Shown piece by piece: positions 1 through 9,080 of a DNA stretch of 64,000 nucleotides. A program made the position numbers and the translations under genes. Every line of letters starts with the position of its first letter. Within the stretch, counting starts at the first letter, position 1. The stretch is taken from the NCBI RefSeq assembly GCF_000731985.1, contig NZ_JNCS01000001.1:434001-498000 (forward strand). The letters run 5' to 3'. Under the pieces are notes generated by a model. That model worked only from the letters and a program-made list of their open reading frames with translations. It did not search any database and was not told the origin of the DNA. This DNA comes from Natrinema altunense (GTDB taxonomy: Archaea; Halobacteriota; Halobacteria; Halobacteriales; Natrialbaceae).

Positions 1-651
1 CATCGGATAGAGAACGGCCACGAACGGCAACAGGAGGAACGAGCCGAAGACGACGCCGACGACGTACCGCATCTCGAGCATGTCCTCCGAGCGGCGCTTC
101 CGAAGCCCGGACATCTCCCGGGAGCGGCGGGTGCCGCCGGTCTCGTCGTCGGCGGTCGCGTCCTCCCGGAGATACGCCGTGTAGCCGAGCGTACTCAACG
201 CGTCCGCGAGCGCGTCGGTTGGTATCCGTTCGGGATCGTGGTCGACTCGGATCGTCTCCGTGACGTAACTCGCCTCGGCCTCGAGCACGCCGTCGCGATC
301 CTCGGCGACGGTCTCGAGGAAGGCCTCGCAGGTCGCGGAGTGCATGCCGTCGATCCGGAAGAACGTGCGGACGGTCCCGGCCGGTCGTTCGTCGTCCGTT
401 GCGGTCGGCTGCGGGTCGGCCTGCGGGTTCGTGGACTGCGCGGGGTGGTCGGTGTCCACGGCGGAGCCGTCGCCGTCGTCGCTCGTCCCGAACGCGACGG
501 CCACGTCTCGGCAGCCGGCCGAACAGAACTCGTCCGGGGCCGACTCGGCGTCGGGCTCCGGACGGGGTGTCCCGCACAGCCGACAGCGGTCGTCCCAGTC
601 GCCGCCCGTGCGTCGATCGCTCACAGTGATAGCTGTGGGTTCGACGGCCAT
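1..651 (-). CDS. Heavy-metal-translocating P-type ATPase, N-terminal part (FixI/CopA-like)
   Basis: The frame runs from an ATG at 651 (complement) off the left edge, so only about 217 N-terminal residues are visible. Near residue 24 there is a Cys-x2-Cys pair (CRLCGTP), followed by FCSAGC. This arrangement is known from FixI-type copper P-type ATPases that supply cytochrome oxidase, where it usually reads FCCxGC. An HMA metal-binding fold follows, but its loop reads GMHSATC, so the first Cys of the usual GMxCxxC is Ser. After about residue 185 a hydrophobic segment starts, likely the first transmembrane helix. Phosphorylation and ATP-binding domains lie outside the window. The likely role is export of copper or a related metal across the membrane. 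The family call is fairly secure; the metal is uncertain because of the altered site. Confidence 0.8.
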   Translation of the reverse strand, partial: MAVEPTAITVSDRRTGGDWDDRCRLCGTPRPEPDAESAPDEFCSAGCRDVAVAFGTSDDGDGSAVDTDHPAQSTNPQADPQPTATDDERPAGTVRTFFRIDGMHSATCEAFLETVAEDRDGVLEAEASYVTETIRVDHDPERIPTDALADALSTLGYTAYLREDATADDETGGTRRSREMSGLRKRRSEDMLEMRYVVGVVFGSFLLLPFVAVLYPM

Positions 652-768
652 AACAGTGACCGATCGCACCGCCCGCGGCGTCGGCCGGCTCGCCGGCGCG
701 TCGCGTTCTCCGACGGCGTTTCGGCGTCCAGTCCGTTCGCGAGCGGGGACGCCGTCCCGTCGCGGCGC

Positions 769-2016
769 TCAGCGTCGTTCGACGACGGTCCCCTCCTCGC
801 CGACTGCAACCGCTCGCTCGCCGGTGGTCGCCATCGAAACGGCGATGAGTGCGTCCGGTGCCTGCGTCCCGACCCGTTCCCAGCCGGCCGCGCGCCGTTC
901 GTAGAGTACGCCGTCCGCGTCGCAGGCGATCGTCTCCCCCTCGCGGCGGGCGATCCCACAGATCGCCTCGTCGCCGACCCGTTCCGGCGTCCACGTCGAG
1001 CCGCCGTAGCGGTGGACGACCCCGTCGTCGTCGCTCACCAGACAGTCGCCCTGGCCCAGCGTCGCGAGGTTCTCGAGCGTGCCGCCGGCCCCCTCGAGAC
1101 CGACGCGATCGAACGAGTGGCCGCCGTCGGTCGTCTCGAAGACGCCGTCGTTCGTGTCACAACAGTAGCCGATAGCGGCATCCGCGAGCGCGATCGCGCT
1201 CAGACTCGCGCCGCTGCCCGGCGTGATCGGGTCGTCCCACGCGCACTCGCCGTCGCGATATCGCCCACGGAGGACGGCCCCGGAGCCGGTGATCAACAGC
1301 ACTGTCTCGTCGCCGCTCGCCCCGCCGACGGCGACCCCCACCCAGTTGTCCGTGATGTCGGCCGGTGCCGTGTAATCCGTGTGACGCCCCGTCTCGCCCT
1401 CGAGCCGGCCTAGCGAACCGCTGTCGCCCGCGACCCAGACCGCCTCGCCGCCGTCAGTGGCGTCGACGCCGGTGAGGTCGTCGCCCGCGGCGGCCGGCCC
1501 GTCCTCGAGAACGATCGACCACGGGTCGGTGTCGGTACCGTCGGCGGGCGCTCCCGCGAGGACCAGCCCGTTTTCGCCCACCGCGTAGACCGCGCCGGTG
1601 TCGGTCACGCAGACGTCCCGGAGCGTCGCGTCGGTCGGCACATCGACGAGGTGCCAGTCAGCGCCGCGGTCGTCCTCGTCCGCCGTGGCCGCCGCGCTCT
1701 CGGCCCCGGCCCGCTCGAGGGGCGGGTCACCTCCGCCCGTGATAGCCGCGTCGCCTTCCCCGTCGGCAGCCGAATCGTCTTCTCCCTTAGCAGCCGCGTC
1801 GCCGTCGTTTCGACCCGCCGACGGCCGCCACAGATAGAGCGCGATCGGGGGCACGATGTAGGTGGCCAACGCGAGGGCGATGAACCCACGATGGAAGACC
1901 GCCAACGTCCCGAACGCCGTCAAACCCGCCGTCGCGACCGCGTGGACCCACGTCTTCGTGTAGTCGCGAACGAACGAGACGAAACCGCCGCGAGGGCGCG
2001 TATCCTGGGTCGCCAT
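769..2016 (-). CDS. Membrane-anchored beta-propeller (BNR/YCF48-like) protein
   Basis: A 415-residue protein if started at the ATG at 2016 (MATQDTRPRGG); an alternative upstream start would add 14 residues. Two hydrophobic segments occupy roughly residues 20-70. An acidic Ala/Gly/Asp-rich linker follows, then repeated blades of the type 'xxVYAVGENGLVL', 'AVWVAGDSGSLGRL' and 'VAVGEEGTVVERR', which resemble the short beta-propeller repeats of the YCF48/BNR group. The protein probably sits in the membrane with the propeller on one face. No catalytic residues are evident. It is flanked by the divergent P-type ATPase and the LUD gene with no obvious operon. Its function is unknown; assembly or sensing roles are known for YCF48 relatives, but transferring them here would be speculation. 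Confidence 0.7.
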   Translation of the reverse strand: MATQDTRPRGGFVSFVRDYTKTWVHAVATAGLTAFGTLAVFHRGFIALALATYIVPPIALYLWRPSAGRNDGDAAAKGEDDSAADGEGDAAITGGGDPPLERAGAESAAATADEDDRGADWHLVDVPTDATLRDVCVTDTGAVYAVGENGLVLAGAPADGTDTDPWSIVLEDGPAAAGDDLTGVDATDGGEAVWVAGDSGSLGRLEGETGRHTDYTAPADITDNWVGVAVGGASGDETVLLITGSGAVLRGRYRDGECAWDDPITPGSGASLSAIALADAAIGYCCDTNDGVFETTDGGHSFDRVGLEGAGGTLENLATLGQGDCLVSDDDGVVHRYGGSTWTPERVGDEAICGIARREGETIACDADGVLYERRAAGWERVGTQAPDALIAVSMATTGERAVAVGEEGTVVERR

Positions 2017-2107
2017 TGGGCGTGGCTGCTCGAGTGAGCGTACCGGACTGGCGCGCAAAAACGTACTGCCGGCACGTCCGCTTCGGGACGGGGACAGCGT
2101 GGGTCCG

Positions 2108-2773
2108 TCAGAACCCGTGTCGGTCGTCGATCAACACGAGTCGCGTGCGGTCGTCGACCCGCTCGTACTCGAGGGAGACGAGTTTTCCGACGACGCTGGC
2201 CTGCCCGTAGACTTCCTTCGCGCGGGCATCCTCGAGCGGGTAAGCGTACTCACGGACCCGCTCGACGGCGCTCGACCAGTCGTCGACGATTTTGTTCGTA
2301 CTGCCCACCAGCACGAGCGACGCCGCCCCGAAGGCCCACGCGCCGACGGCGTTTCCCAGCGCGTTTGCCCCGACCAGTTCACCGGTCTCGGCGATCGCGT
2401 TGACGCTGTCGACGAAGACGTCGGCGGTGACCGCCTCGCGTCGCGCCTGGAACCGTTCCTCTTCGTCGTCGAGTTCCCGAATGTCCGTTCCGAGGTAGTC
2501 GAACCCGTTTTCGGCCTCGAGATCGTCGGTGAAGCCGATCTCCTCGAGCGTCGTTGAGTGGCCGTCCATCACCGTCGCTCCCGCCGGGAGTGTCGCCCGG
2601 AGGTGGTCACGTGCGGCCGCGCCGTCGTCGACCACCGTGACCTCGATGTTTCGATCCTCGACGTTCGAGACGACCCGCTCGATCGTCTCCGCGTCCGGGT
2701 TCCGATCGAAGCGGGCCGCGTCGATCTCGAGGTCGTCCGCGAAGTCGTCTTTCGTGTAGTAGTCGTCGCTCAT
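2108..2773 (-). CDS. LUD domain protein (LutC/YkgG-like)
   Basis: A 221-residue acidic protein starting at the ATG at 2773 (MSDDYYTKDDF). Sequence features typical of the LUD (DUF162, LutC/YkgG) fold include the segment around VTVVDDGAAARDHLRATLP, the VMDGHSTTLEEIGF motif and the late glycine-rich VGANALGNAVGAWAFG/VLVGSTNKIV strands. In bacteria LutC works with LutA and LutB in lactate oxidation. No LutA/B partners are visible here, so this is a solitary member, and solitary LUD proteins are common in archaea without a known substrate. The call to the family is good; a role in lactate use is not supported by context. Confidence 0.8.
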   Translation of the reverse strand: MSDDYYTKDDFADDLEIDAARFDRNPDAETIERVVSNVEDRNIEVTVVDDGAAARDHLRATLPAGATVMDGHSTTLEEIGFTDDLEAENGFDYLGTDIRELDDEEERFQARREAVTADVFVDSVNAIAETGELVGANALGNAVGAWAFGAASLVLVGSTNKIVDDWSSAVERVREYAYPLEDARAKEVYGQASVVGKLVSLEYERVDDRTRLVLIDDRHGF

Positions 2774-2887
2774 CGCCGTACCCGCGGTTCGACACGCCGC
2801 GGGATCAACCTCGGGCAAGCGAATACCGGCTGACGGGGCCGAACGGTCGGATCGACCCCGCTCGAGGCCGTGCGGTCGGGACCTCGA

Positions 2888-3184
2888 TTACACCGTTCGA
2901 GGCCGCGTGACGAGCGATATCGTGAGAATGCCGTTGTTGTAGCTCGCCTCGCGATCCTCGCCGAAGGCGAGGTCCGACGTGAGCGGTGTGACGGTTCGCT
3001 CGAGGACGTGGTCCCCCCGGTCGACGGCGAGTCGGAGGCGACGCGAGTCGGCTTCGATCGTCACGTCGTCGATCCCTGCGGGGGCGACGTCGACGACGGC
3101 CCGGAACCGGTCGGCCGTGCCCTCGTAGACGAACTGCGTCGGGAAGGGAAACGACGCCGCGTCGGGTGCCGAACTGGCGGACAT
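2888..3184 (-). CDS. Small Hsp20/alpha-crystallin-like protein
   Basis: A 98-residue protein from the ATG at 3184 (MSASSAPDAAS). It is almost a bare alpha-crystallin sandwich: beta strands rich in alternating hydrophobics, the middle segment VTIEADSRRLRLAVDRGD, and a C-terminal YNNGILTISL that matches the xNGxLxIxL signature of Hsp20 proteins. It lacks both the N-terminal extension and the C-terminal IxI anchor of oligomeric small heat-shock proteins, so it may be a chaperone-fold protein with another binding role (compare GvpH-like or DUF7127 proteins of haloarchaea). It is divergent from the membrane protein on the plus strand. Confidence 0.65.
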   Translation of the reverse strand: MSASSAPDAASFPFPTQFVYEGTADRFRAVVDVAPAGIDDVTIEADSRRLRLAVDRGDHVLERTVTPLTSDLAFGEDREASYNNGILTISLVTRPRTV

Positions 3185-3428
3185 GAGACGGCGTTCCGAC
3201 GACGGACGGAAGGGTTTCGGGGTGGACAGGTGTACGTTTGATATCCCCGTCGAGCACGGGACGGTCGGCAGCCGTCCCGCGGTCCGACTGCGAGGTGGGG
3301 ACGATCGGGACCGACTACCGGTCCCCGAGCCACCGTCGCGATCGACTGAGAGATGCGAACGGCCGTCGTATACTGTTTTATACCCCACATATCTGAACGG
3401 CAGTCATATATGCGACCGGTGGGAATCA

Positions 3429-4175
3429 GTGCCCGTGACTACTAAACTCAATCTCAGTAATGCGCTCAGCTACGGGTTCGATCGGATCACGACCCGTGGC
3501 GGAGCGATCCTCCTCGTCGTCTACGTGCTCTTCCAACTCGCCATGCAGGTGAGCGTTCAATCGCTCTTTTCGCAGGTGCTCGCGGACGCGTTCCCCGACG
3601 AGGAGTTCTCACACCTCTATCCGCTCGCCGTCGACCTGCCGGCCGCCGTCAGCGCCGGGGTGACCGCCCTCCTCGTGCTCGTCGGGGCCGTTCTCGGAGT
3701 CGTGACGATACGGGCGCTATATGCGGGACTCAACGACGTTCCGACGGCGGACCATACCCGTCGACTCGCCCGAACCGCCGGCGTGATGGTCGTCGTCTCC
3801 GTCGTCACCTTCGTTGCGATCCTGATCGGGACGGCCCTTCTCTTCTTCCCCGGCGTCTTCCTCGCGGTCAGTCTGGTATTCGCAACCGTCGTCGTTATCA
3901 TCGAGGACGCCGGCGTCATCGAATCGCTCGAGCGGAGTTGGGAACTCACGTCCGGGAATCGGTTTCGCCTCCTCGTTCTCGGGGTGATTATCGGCGTCGG
4001 CGGTGGTCTGGTCGGGTTCGCGTTCGGCATCGTCGGCGTGTTCGCCCCCGTCGTCGGCGAGCTGGCGACGACGGTCACGTCCGGCGTTCTCTCCCTGTTC
4101 GGTGCCGCGGTTCTCGTCGGTGCGTACCGACAACTCGCCGGCGATCGGGAGCCTCGCAGTACGTCCGAGTGGTGA
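3429..4175 (+). CDS. Polytopic membrane protein, six predicted helices
   Basis: A 248-residue protein starting at GTG 3429 (VPVTTKLNLSNALSYGFDR) or at the second GTG, 3435. The short amphipathic N-terminus is followed by about six hydrophobic segments, with a conserved-looking loop 'IIEDAGVIESLERSWELTSGNRFRL' (two stretches) between helices 4 and 5. That 'A..SL..SWELTxGN' loop is common in archaeal and bacterial membrane proteins of the DUF7847/glycerophosphodiesterase-membrane-domain type. A TATA-like stretch near 3405-3411 lies 21-27 nt before the GTGs, fitting a leaderless message and deciding against longer starts upstream. The biochemical role is unknown. Confidence 0.75.
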   Translation: MPVTTKLNLSNALSYGFDRITTRGGAILLVVYVLFQLAMQVSVQSLFSQVLADAFPDEEFSHLYPLAVDLPAAVSAGVTALLVLVGAVLGVVTIRALYAGLNDVPTADHTRRLARTAGVMVVVSVVTFVAILIGTALLFFPGVFLAVSLVFATVVVIIEDAGVIESLERSWELTSGNRFRLLVLGVIIGVGGGLVGFAFGIVGVFAPVVGELATTVTSGVLSLFGAAVLVGAYRQLAGDREPRSTSEW

Positions 4176-4271
4176 CAGCCGTCCGCCCGACGCGGTGACG
4201 AGTACGATTCGACCGACGCGATTACGACGGGGGAGCGAGCCGCTGTCCCCACGGTCGTCCCGCGGTACCCC

Positions 4272-5861
4272 TCAGAGATAGCCGAGGTCCGCCAGCCGCT
4301 CTTTGGTTCCGTCGCGCATCTCGACCTCGCCCGCGCCGCTCGCCTCGGCGAGCGGGTCGAACCGGTCCTCGAGTCGCCGCCGCAACGTCCGGACCCGTTC
4401 GGGTTCCGCGTCGCTGATATCGGTGTGCTCGAGCGGATCGGTTCGCACGTGGTGGAGCCGCTCGGAGCCGTCGTCGCCGCGGACGTACTTGTACTCGCTC
4501 GTACGGACCGCCCGCAGCCGGCGGTCGAACTCCCGAACGGATGCCGGCACCTCGCCGAACCGGGCTTCGAGGCGCTCGATCGAGGGCTGGGGAGCGACGT
4601 ACTCGGCGAAGACGGCGTCGCGGTCCCGGGCGTCGGACTCGGGGTGGAGCGATCGACTCGACCACTGTTCGCGGAGCGCGGGATCGTCGATCCCGGCCGT
4701 CTCGAGCAGCGTCGCCGGGAGGTCGAGCAACTGGACGAGGTCGTCCCGCCGTCCGCCGCCGGTGAACGGGCCGCCGTGACAGACCAGCGGAACGGTCAGC
4801 AACGTGTCGTAGAGGTTGTACTGGTGGCCGAAGAAGTCGTGTTCGCCGATGTGCTCGCCGTGGTCGCCACAGACGACGAACAGGGTGTCCGGCCACTCGC
4901 CCGCGTCCTCGAGGGCGGTTCGGAGCCGCCCGAGTTGGTGGTCGACGTAGGCGAGTTCGGCGCGGTAGAGTCCCCGGAGCAGGGCGAACTCGTGATCGGA
5001 GATGTCGTAGTCGTCGCAGTCGTAGGCGCGGGGGTCCTGTCTGATCGCGGTCGCCTCCTCGTAGCTGGCTTCCGCGGGAAGGAACCGTTCGGCGTACTCC
5101 CGTGGCGGGTCGTACTCGACGTGGGGTTCGATGAAGTTGCAGAACAGAAAGAACGGACGGTCACCGTCGCGGTCTCCGAGCCAGTCGACGATCCAGTCGA
5201 CCGCGCGGGCGGAGCCGTCGTCGCCGGCTGGCTGGAACAGTTCGCTGTAGAGGATGTTGGCGGCGTTGACGACGGGGTTGCCGTCGAAGAGACGCGCGCG
5301 AGTCGCGAGGAGTTTCTCCCGGACGTCCTCACCGCGGACGACCGCGCCCATGTCGGCGTCGGACTGGATGTACTGCCAGCCCTTGCGGAGGTCCTCGAAG
5401 CCGCGATCGAAGCCGAACTCCTCGGTGATCCAGGTGTTATTCGAGACGCCGATCGTCTCGAACCCCGCATCGGTGAAGGCCTCGGGAACGGTTCGGAGCT
5501 CGTCGTCGAGATAGGTGTGGCCGCCGTGCGTGCCGTGTTCGGAGGGATAGGTGCCGGTGAAAAGCGACGCGTGAGACGGAAGCGTCCAGGGCGCGGTCGC
5601 GAACGCGTTCTCGAACGCGGTTCCCTCCTCGGCGAGCCGCGTCAGGGTCGGCGTCGGGCGCGTGCCAACGGAATCGTCGCTCGAGCCGGGTCGCTCGCCC
5701 GGAGCCGAGCGGAACCCGGCGGAATCGGTCGGGGATGCGTTTCGCTCGGCCGGCATCGACTGCGTCCCGACGCTTTTCGCCCGCGCCGTATCGAGGACGA
5801 CGAGAACGACGTTCCGCACAGTACGATGTGACTCGTCGTCACGTCCGTTGGAGTCCGACAT
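4272..5861 (-). CDS. Sulfatase-fold hydrolase/transferase with a Thr nucleophile position
   Basis: A 529-residue member of the sulfatase/alkaline-phosphatase superfamily, read from the ATG at 5861 (an ATG at 5876 is also in frame). Metal ligands are visible in VVLDTAR near residue 24 and in the VVCGDHGEHIGEH segment. The nucleophile loop reads WTLPSHASLFTG, so residue 93 is Thr, where formylglycine sulfatases have Cys or Ser followed by xPxR. The Arg of CxPSR is His here. A low-complexity insert lies at about residues 33-68. In this superfamily Thr is the nucleophile of phosphoglycerol and phosphoethanolamine transferases such as LtaS and EptA, so a phosphoester substrate is at least as likely as a sulfate ester. 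No signal peptide or transmembrane helices are seen. Confidence 0.85.
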   Translation of the reverse strand: MSDSNGRDDESHRTVRNVVLVVLDTARAKSVGTQSMPAERNASPTDSAGFRSAPGERPGSSDDSVGTRPTPTLTRLAEEGTAFENAFATAPWTLPSHASLFTGTYPSEHGTHGGHTYLDDELRTVPEAFTDAGFETIGVSNNTWITEEFGFDRGFEDLRKGWQYIQSDADMGAVVRGEDVREKLLATRARLFDGNPVVNAANILYSELFQPAGDDGSARAVDWIVDWLGDRDGDRPFFLFCNFIEPHVEYDPPREYAERFLPAEASYEEATAIRQDPRAYDCDDYDISDHEFALLRGLYRAELAYVDHQLGRLRTALEDAGEWPDTLFVVCGDHGEHIGEHDFFGHQYNLYDTLLTVPLVCHGGPFTGGGRRDDLVQLLDLPATLLETAGIDDPALREQWSSRSLHPESDARDRDAVFAEYVAPQPSIERLEARFGEVPASVREFDRRLRAVRTSEYKYVRGDDGSERLHHVRTDPLEHTDISDAEPERVRTLRRRLEDRFDPLAEASGAGEVEMRDGTKERLADLGYL

Positions 5862-6123
5862 GGATACACTATCCACGGCAGGCAGGGAAGGTCACCAGCC
5901 CGGAGTATGCAGGGGGACGATGGCTGTTAGCGGCTGATTTCCCGACGGAGACGCCGAGCACGGGGCGACCCGAGATCCCTCCGGGAACCGCGACGGCCCG
6001 ACCCCACGGGTCGAGTCGTCACCGTCGACCGCCCCCTTCGTCCGGCCGGGGTCCACGGGCGGACGCTGCTGGACTCGGACGCGGACCCGGCGAAGTTCCG
6101 CGGACCGGCACTCGAGAGCGCGT

Positions 6124-7032
6124 TCAGATACCGCTGCCGCGCTCGGAGCGATAGAGCACGGGGAGGGTGACGAACGCGGCGACGACGAGCCCGAGGACGC
6201 CGCTCCCAGCGAGCGACGAGACGGGCCAGTAGTACCCCGAGAGCGCGACCAGGGACACGATCCCGGCGGCGACGGCCGCGGCTCTCGCGGTGAGGGCGCG
6301 GCTCCCTCGAATCGGGCCGCGACCCGCGTCGACCTCTCGAGCGAGGGCGGCGAACTGCCAGCCGGCGAACGCGCCGACCGACGCGCCGACGAGGAGGACG
6401 GCGTCGGAGGCGGCGTCGGTCGTGACGAACGCGACGGCGGCGAGGGCGACGGCCAGTCCGAACCCGAGCGTGCCCCGCCGGGCCGGGTACCGATCCAGAA
6501 GCCGCCACACGAGGAGGAGAAAGACCAGCCCGATGCCGACGCCGGCGACGACGTCGACGAGATAGTGTACCCCGAGGCCGACCCGGGAAAAGCAGACTAC
6601 CGTCACGATCCCGGCGGCTCCGATGTATCGGTTGCGGCGCGTCCCGACGGAGCCGTACTCGGCCAGACTCAGGTAGACGATCGTCGTCAGCAGGGCGTGG
6701 CCGCTCGGAAATCCGTACCCGGTTGCCGTCGCCGTGGCCTCGTACAGCGGGTGGACCGCCTCCGGGAGCGCCTCGGCTGCCACGAGCGTACGCTCCGGCC
6801 GCGGCAGCGCGAAGACGTGTTTCAGCGCCGTGATGAGCGACAGGCCGGCCAGCAGTACTCCGAAGACGGCGGCGATCCGGTCCCGGTTGTCGGTCTCCAG
6901 CCAGTAGCTGGTTCCGACGAGCACCCCGAGGAACCACACGTCGCCGAGTTGGGTCACCAACCCGAGTATGACGACGGCCCACTCAGGGGCCACCTCGCGG
7001 AACGCGTCGAACCAGCCGATCCCTCGAGTCAT
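6124..7032 (-). CDS. PAP2-family membrane phosphatase
   Basis: A 302-residue integral membrane protein starting at the ATG at 7032. The three PAP2 signature motifs appear in order: KHVFALPRP (KxxxxxxRP), GFPSGHA (PSGH) and SRVGLGVHYLVDV (SRxxxxxHxxxD), which supply the lysine, arginine, histidines and aspartate of the vanadate-haloperoxidase-type site. The N-terminal half carries several helices before the first motif. A second hydrophobic domain of about five helices follows the catalytic part and is poorly conserved in the family. The likely activity is dephosphorylation of a lipid phosphate or polyprenyl diphosphate in the membrane; the substrate cannot be read from the sequence. The gene is monocistronic and divergent from NuoCD. 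Confidence 0.88.
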   Translation of the reverse strand: MTRGIGWFDAFREVAPEWAVVILGLVTQLGDVWFLGVLVGTSYWLETDNRDRIAAVFGVLLAGLSLITALKHVFALPRPERTLVAAEALPEAVHPLYEATATATGYGFPSGHALLTTIVYLSLAEYGSVGTRRNRYIGAAGIVTVVCFSRVGLGVHYLVDVVAGVGIGLVFLLLVWRLLDRYPARRGTLGFGLAVALAAVAFVTTDAASDAVLLVGASVGAFAGWQFAALAREVDAGRGPIRGSRALTARAAAVAAGIVSLVALSGYYWPVSSLAGSGVLGLVVAAFVTLPVLYRSERGSGI

Positions 7033-7217
7033 ACTTACGCTACGGACGAGGACGCATATAAGCGATTCCGCTCGGCCGGACGGCCGACTCCGCGAGCGGC
7101 CCCCGATCGGTGTCGTTCACTCGCCGCGGACCGTCACGCGAACGCGGGAAAACCCTCATTTTCGTGTCACCTGTAGGTCTTCGAGACGCGCCATCGCTCG
7201 GCGTACGAGGGACCCAA

Positions 7218-8903
7218 ATGAGTGAGATATCGGAGCCCCAGCGCGGGCGTATCGACCCGGAGTACGACCACCGGCGCGCGGACGGCGTCGACGAGGCCGC
7301 ACTCGAGACCCTGCTCTCCGAGTACGCGATCGGTCGGGACGATCACGAGAACGCGCCCGCGTTCGTGATCCGACCGGACGACGTGCAGGCGGTGATTCGC
7401 CTACTGCGGGACGACGCGGGGTTCGACCACCTCTCGTGTCTCACGCCCCAACAGTACGAGGATCGCTACGAGTCGATCCTCCACATGACGAAGTACGATC
7501 GGCGGACCCACGAAGTGACGCTGATCGTCCCGTTGCCGACGGCCGACCCCGTCTGTGAATCCGCCGAACCTGTCTTTCGGACCGCCGACTGGCACGAGCG
7601 GGAGGCCTACGACCTCGTCGGCATCGAGTACGCCGGCCACCCCGACCTCCGTCGAATCCTCCTCCCTGAATCGTGGCAGGGGCACCCGCTCGCACTCGAT
7701 TACGACCAGGACAAACCGCAGGTCGTCAGCTACACCGAACACGCGAACCCGCTCGCGGCGGACCACCGCGTCACCGAGTCGGACACGATGTTGCTCAATA
7801 TCGGGCCACACCACCCGGCGACCCACGGCGTGCTCCACCTCGAGACGGTACTGGACGGCGAGTCGGTCGTCGACGTCGACCTCGATATAGGCTATCTCCA
7901 CCGCTGTGAGGAGCAGATGTGCCAGAACGGGACCTATCGTCACCAGATCATTCCGTACTCGAACCGCTGGGATTACACGGCGAACCTGCCTAACGAGTGG
8001 GCGGTCGCCCGCGCCATCGAGGACATCGCCGACATCGAGGTCCCCGCGTACGCGCAGGTCCTGCGGACGATGGCGACCGAGTTCGGGCGCATGCTCGGTC
8101 ACTTCCTCGCGGTTTCGACGTTTGCGCTCGACGTCTACGGCGACTTCACCGCCATCTTCCAGTACGGCATGCGCGACCGCGAGGTCGTCCAGGACATCTT
8201 GGAGGACCTGACCGGCCAGCGGATGATGTTCTACTTCTTCCGGCTGGGTGGCGTCTGCTGGGACCTGCCCGAACCCCGCGCGGCGTTCGTCGAGAAGTGC
8301 CGGGACTTTCTCGACGAACTCCCCGCGAAGGTCGACGAGTACCACGACCTGCTGACCGGCAACGAGATCTTCCAGATTCGAAGCATCGATACCGGTGTCC
8401 TCGAGCCAGCAGTCGCCAAAGAGTACGGCTGTACGGGTCCCGTCGTTCGCGGCTCTGGGATCGACTACGACATCCGGCGGGACGACCCCTACGGCTACTA
8501 CGACGCTCTCGAATGGGACGTCGTCACCGAGGACGGCTGTGACAACTACGCGCGTGTCCTGGTCCGCCTCCGCGAGGTCGAGGAGTCGGCGAAGATCATC
8601 GAGCAGTGTCTCGACTTGCTCGAGGACTGGCCCGCGGACGAGCGGACGGTCCAGAGCAACGTCCCGCGGACGCTCAAGCCGGACGCCGGAACCGAGACCT
8701 ACCGCGCCGTCGAGAGCGCGAAGGGCGAACTCGGGATCTACATCCGCGCGGACGGCTCGAACTCGCCGGCACGGTTCAAGATCCGGAGTCCGTGTTTCCA
8801 CAACCTCTCGGCGCTGCCCGAGATGGCCGAGGGCGAGTACGTCGCGGACCTGATCGCGTCGCTTGGCAGTCTCGACATCGTGCTGGGGAGCGTCGACCGG
8901 TGA
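7218..8903 (+). CDS. Fused NuoC-NuoD type NADH/quinone oxidoreductase subunit, solitary copy
   Basis: A 561-residue fusion starting at the ATG at 7218 (MSEISEPQRG). Residues 1 to about 165 form a NuoC (30-kDa) domain ending in the DLVGIEYAGHPDLRRILLP motif. The rest is NuoD (49-kDa) with NIGPHHPATHGVLH, the DIGYLHRCEEQM loop and the C-terminal LGSLDIVLGSVDR. Complex I of haloarchaea is normally encoded by one contiguous nuo operon (nuoA-BCDHIJKLMN). Here no other subunit is within 60 kb, and the neighbours are PAP2 and a YeiH transporter, so this is probably a paralogue rather than the respiratory copy. The quinone-site sequence is close to canonical, apart from GPHHP where GPQHP is usual. 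Its partner proteins are unknown. Confidence 0.85.
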   Translation: MSEISEPQRGRIDPEYDHRRADGVDEAALETLLSEYAIGRDDHENAPAFVIRPDDVQAVIRLLRDDAGFDHLSCLTPQQYEDRYESILHMTKYDRRTHEVTLIVPLPTADPVCESAEPVFRTADWHEREAYDLVGIEYAGHPDLRRILLPESWQGHPLALDYDQDKPQVVSYTEHANPLAADHRVTESDTMLLNIGPHHPATHGVLHLETVLDGESVVDVDLDIGYLHRCEEQMCQNGTYRHQIIPYSNRWDYTANLPNEWAVARAIEDIADIEVPAYAQVLRTMATEFGRMLGHFLAVSTFALDVYGDFTAIFQYGMRDREVVQDILEDLTGQRMMFYFFRLGGVCWDLPEPRAAFVEKCRDFLDELPAKVDEYHDLLTGNEIFQIRSIDTGVLEPAVAKEYGCTGPVVRGSGIDYDIRRDDPYGYYDALEWDVVTEDGCDNYARVLVRLREVEESAKIIEQCLDLLEDWPADERTVQSNVPRTLKPDAGTETYRAVESAKGELGIYIRADGSNSPARFKIRSPCFHNLSALPEMAEGEYVADLIASLGSLDIVLGSVDR

Positions 8904-9047
8904 GCGGTCGGACGCACACGGCTCCCGTCTCGGCCGGCCGACCCCGACCGCTGCGTCCTCGAGCGGCGTCGCACGGTAGACCGGTCACGGCACCCGTCCG
9001 CCCCACGTACCAGCAATTTGCTCCGCTATCTCCGACGAGAGGGGGAA

Positions 9048-9056
9048 CTATTAACT
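9048..9056 (+). promoter_or_regulatory. TATA-like box for the small peptide/YeiH operon
   Basis: An ACTATTAAC stretch is centred 29 nt before the ATG at 9081 in otherwise GC-rich DNA, the distance expected for a leaderless haloarchaeal transcript. Confidence 0.5.
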
Positions 9057-9080
9057 GCCGCGGTATCCGGAGTCGAACGT

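Noticed and set aside
4425-5831. A long plus-strand frame opposite the sulfatase-fold gene
   Set aside because: Antisense shadow without motifs; the complement has full superfamily motifs.
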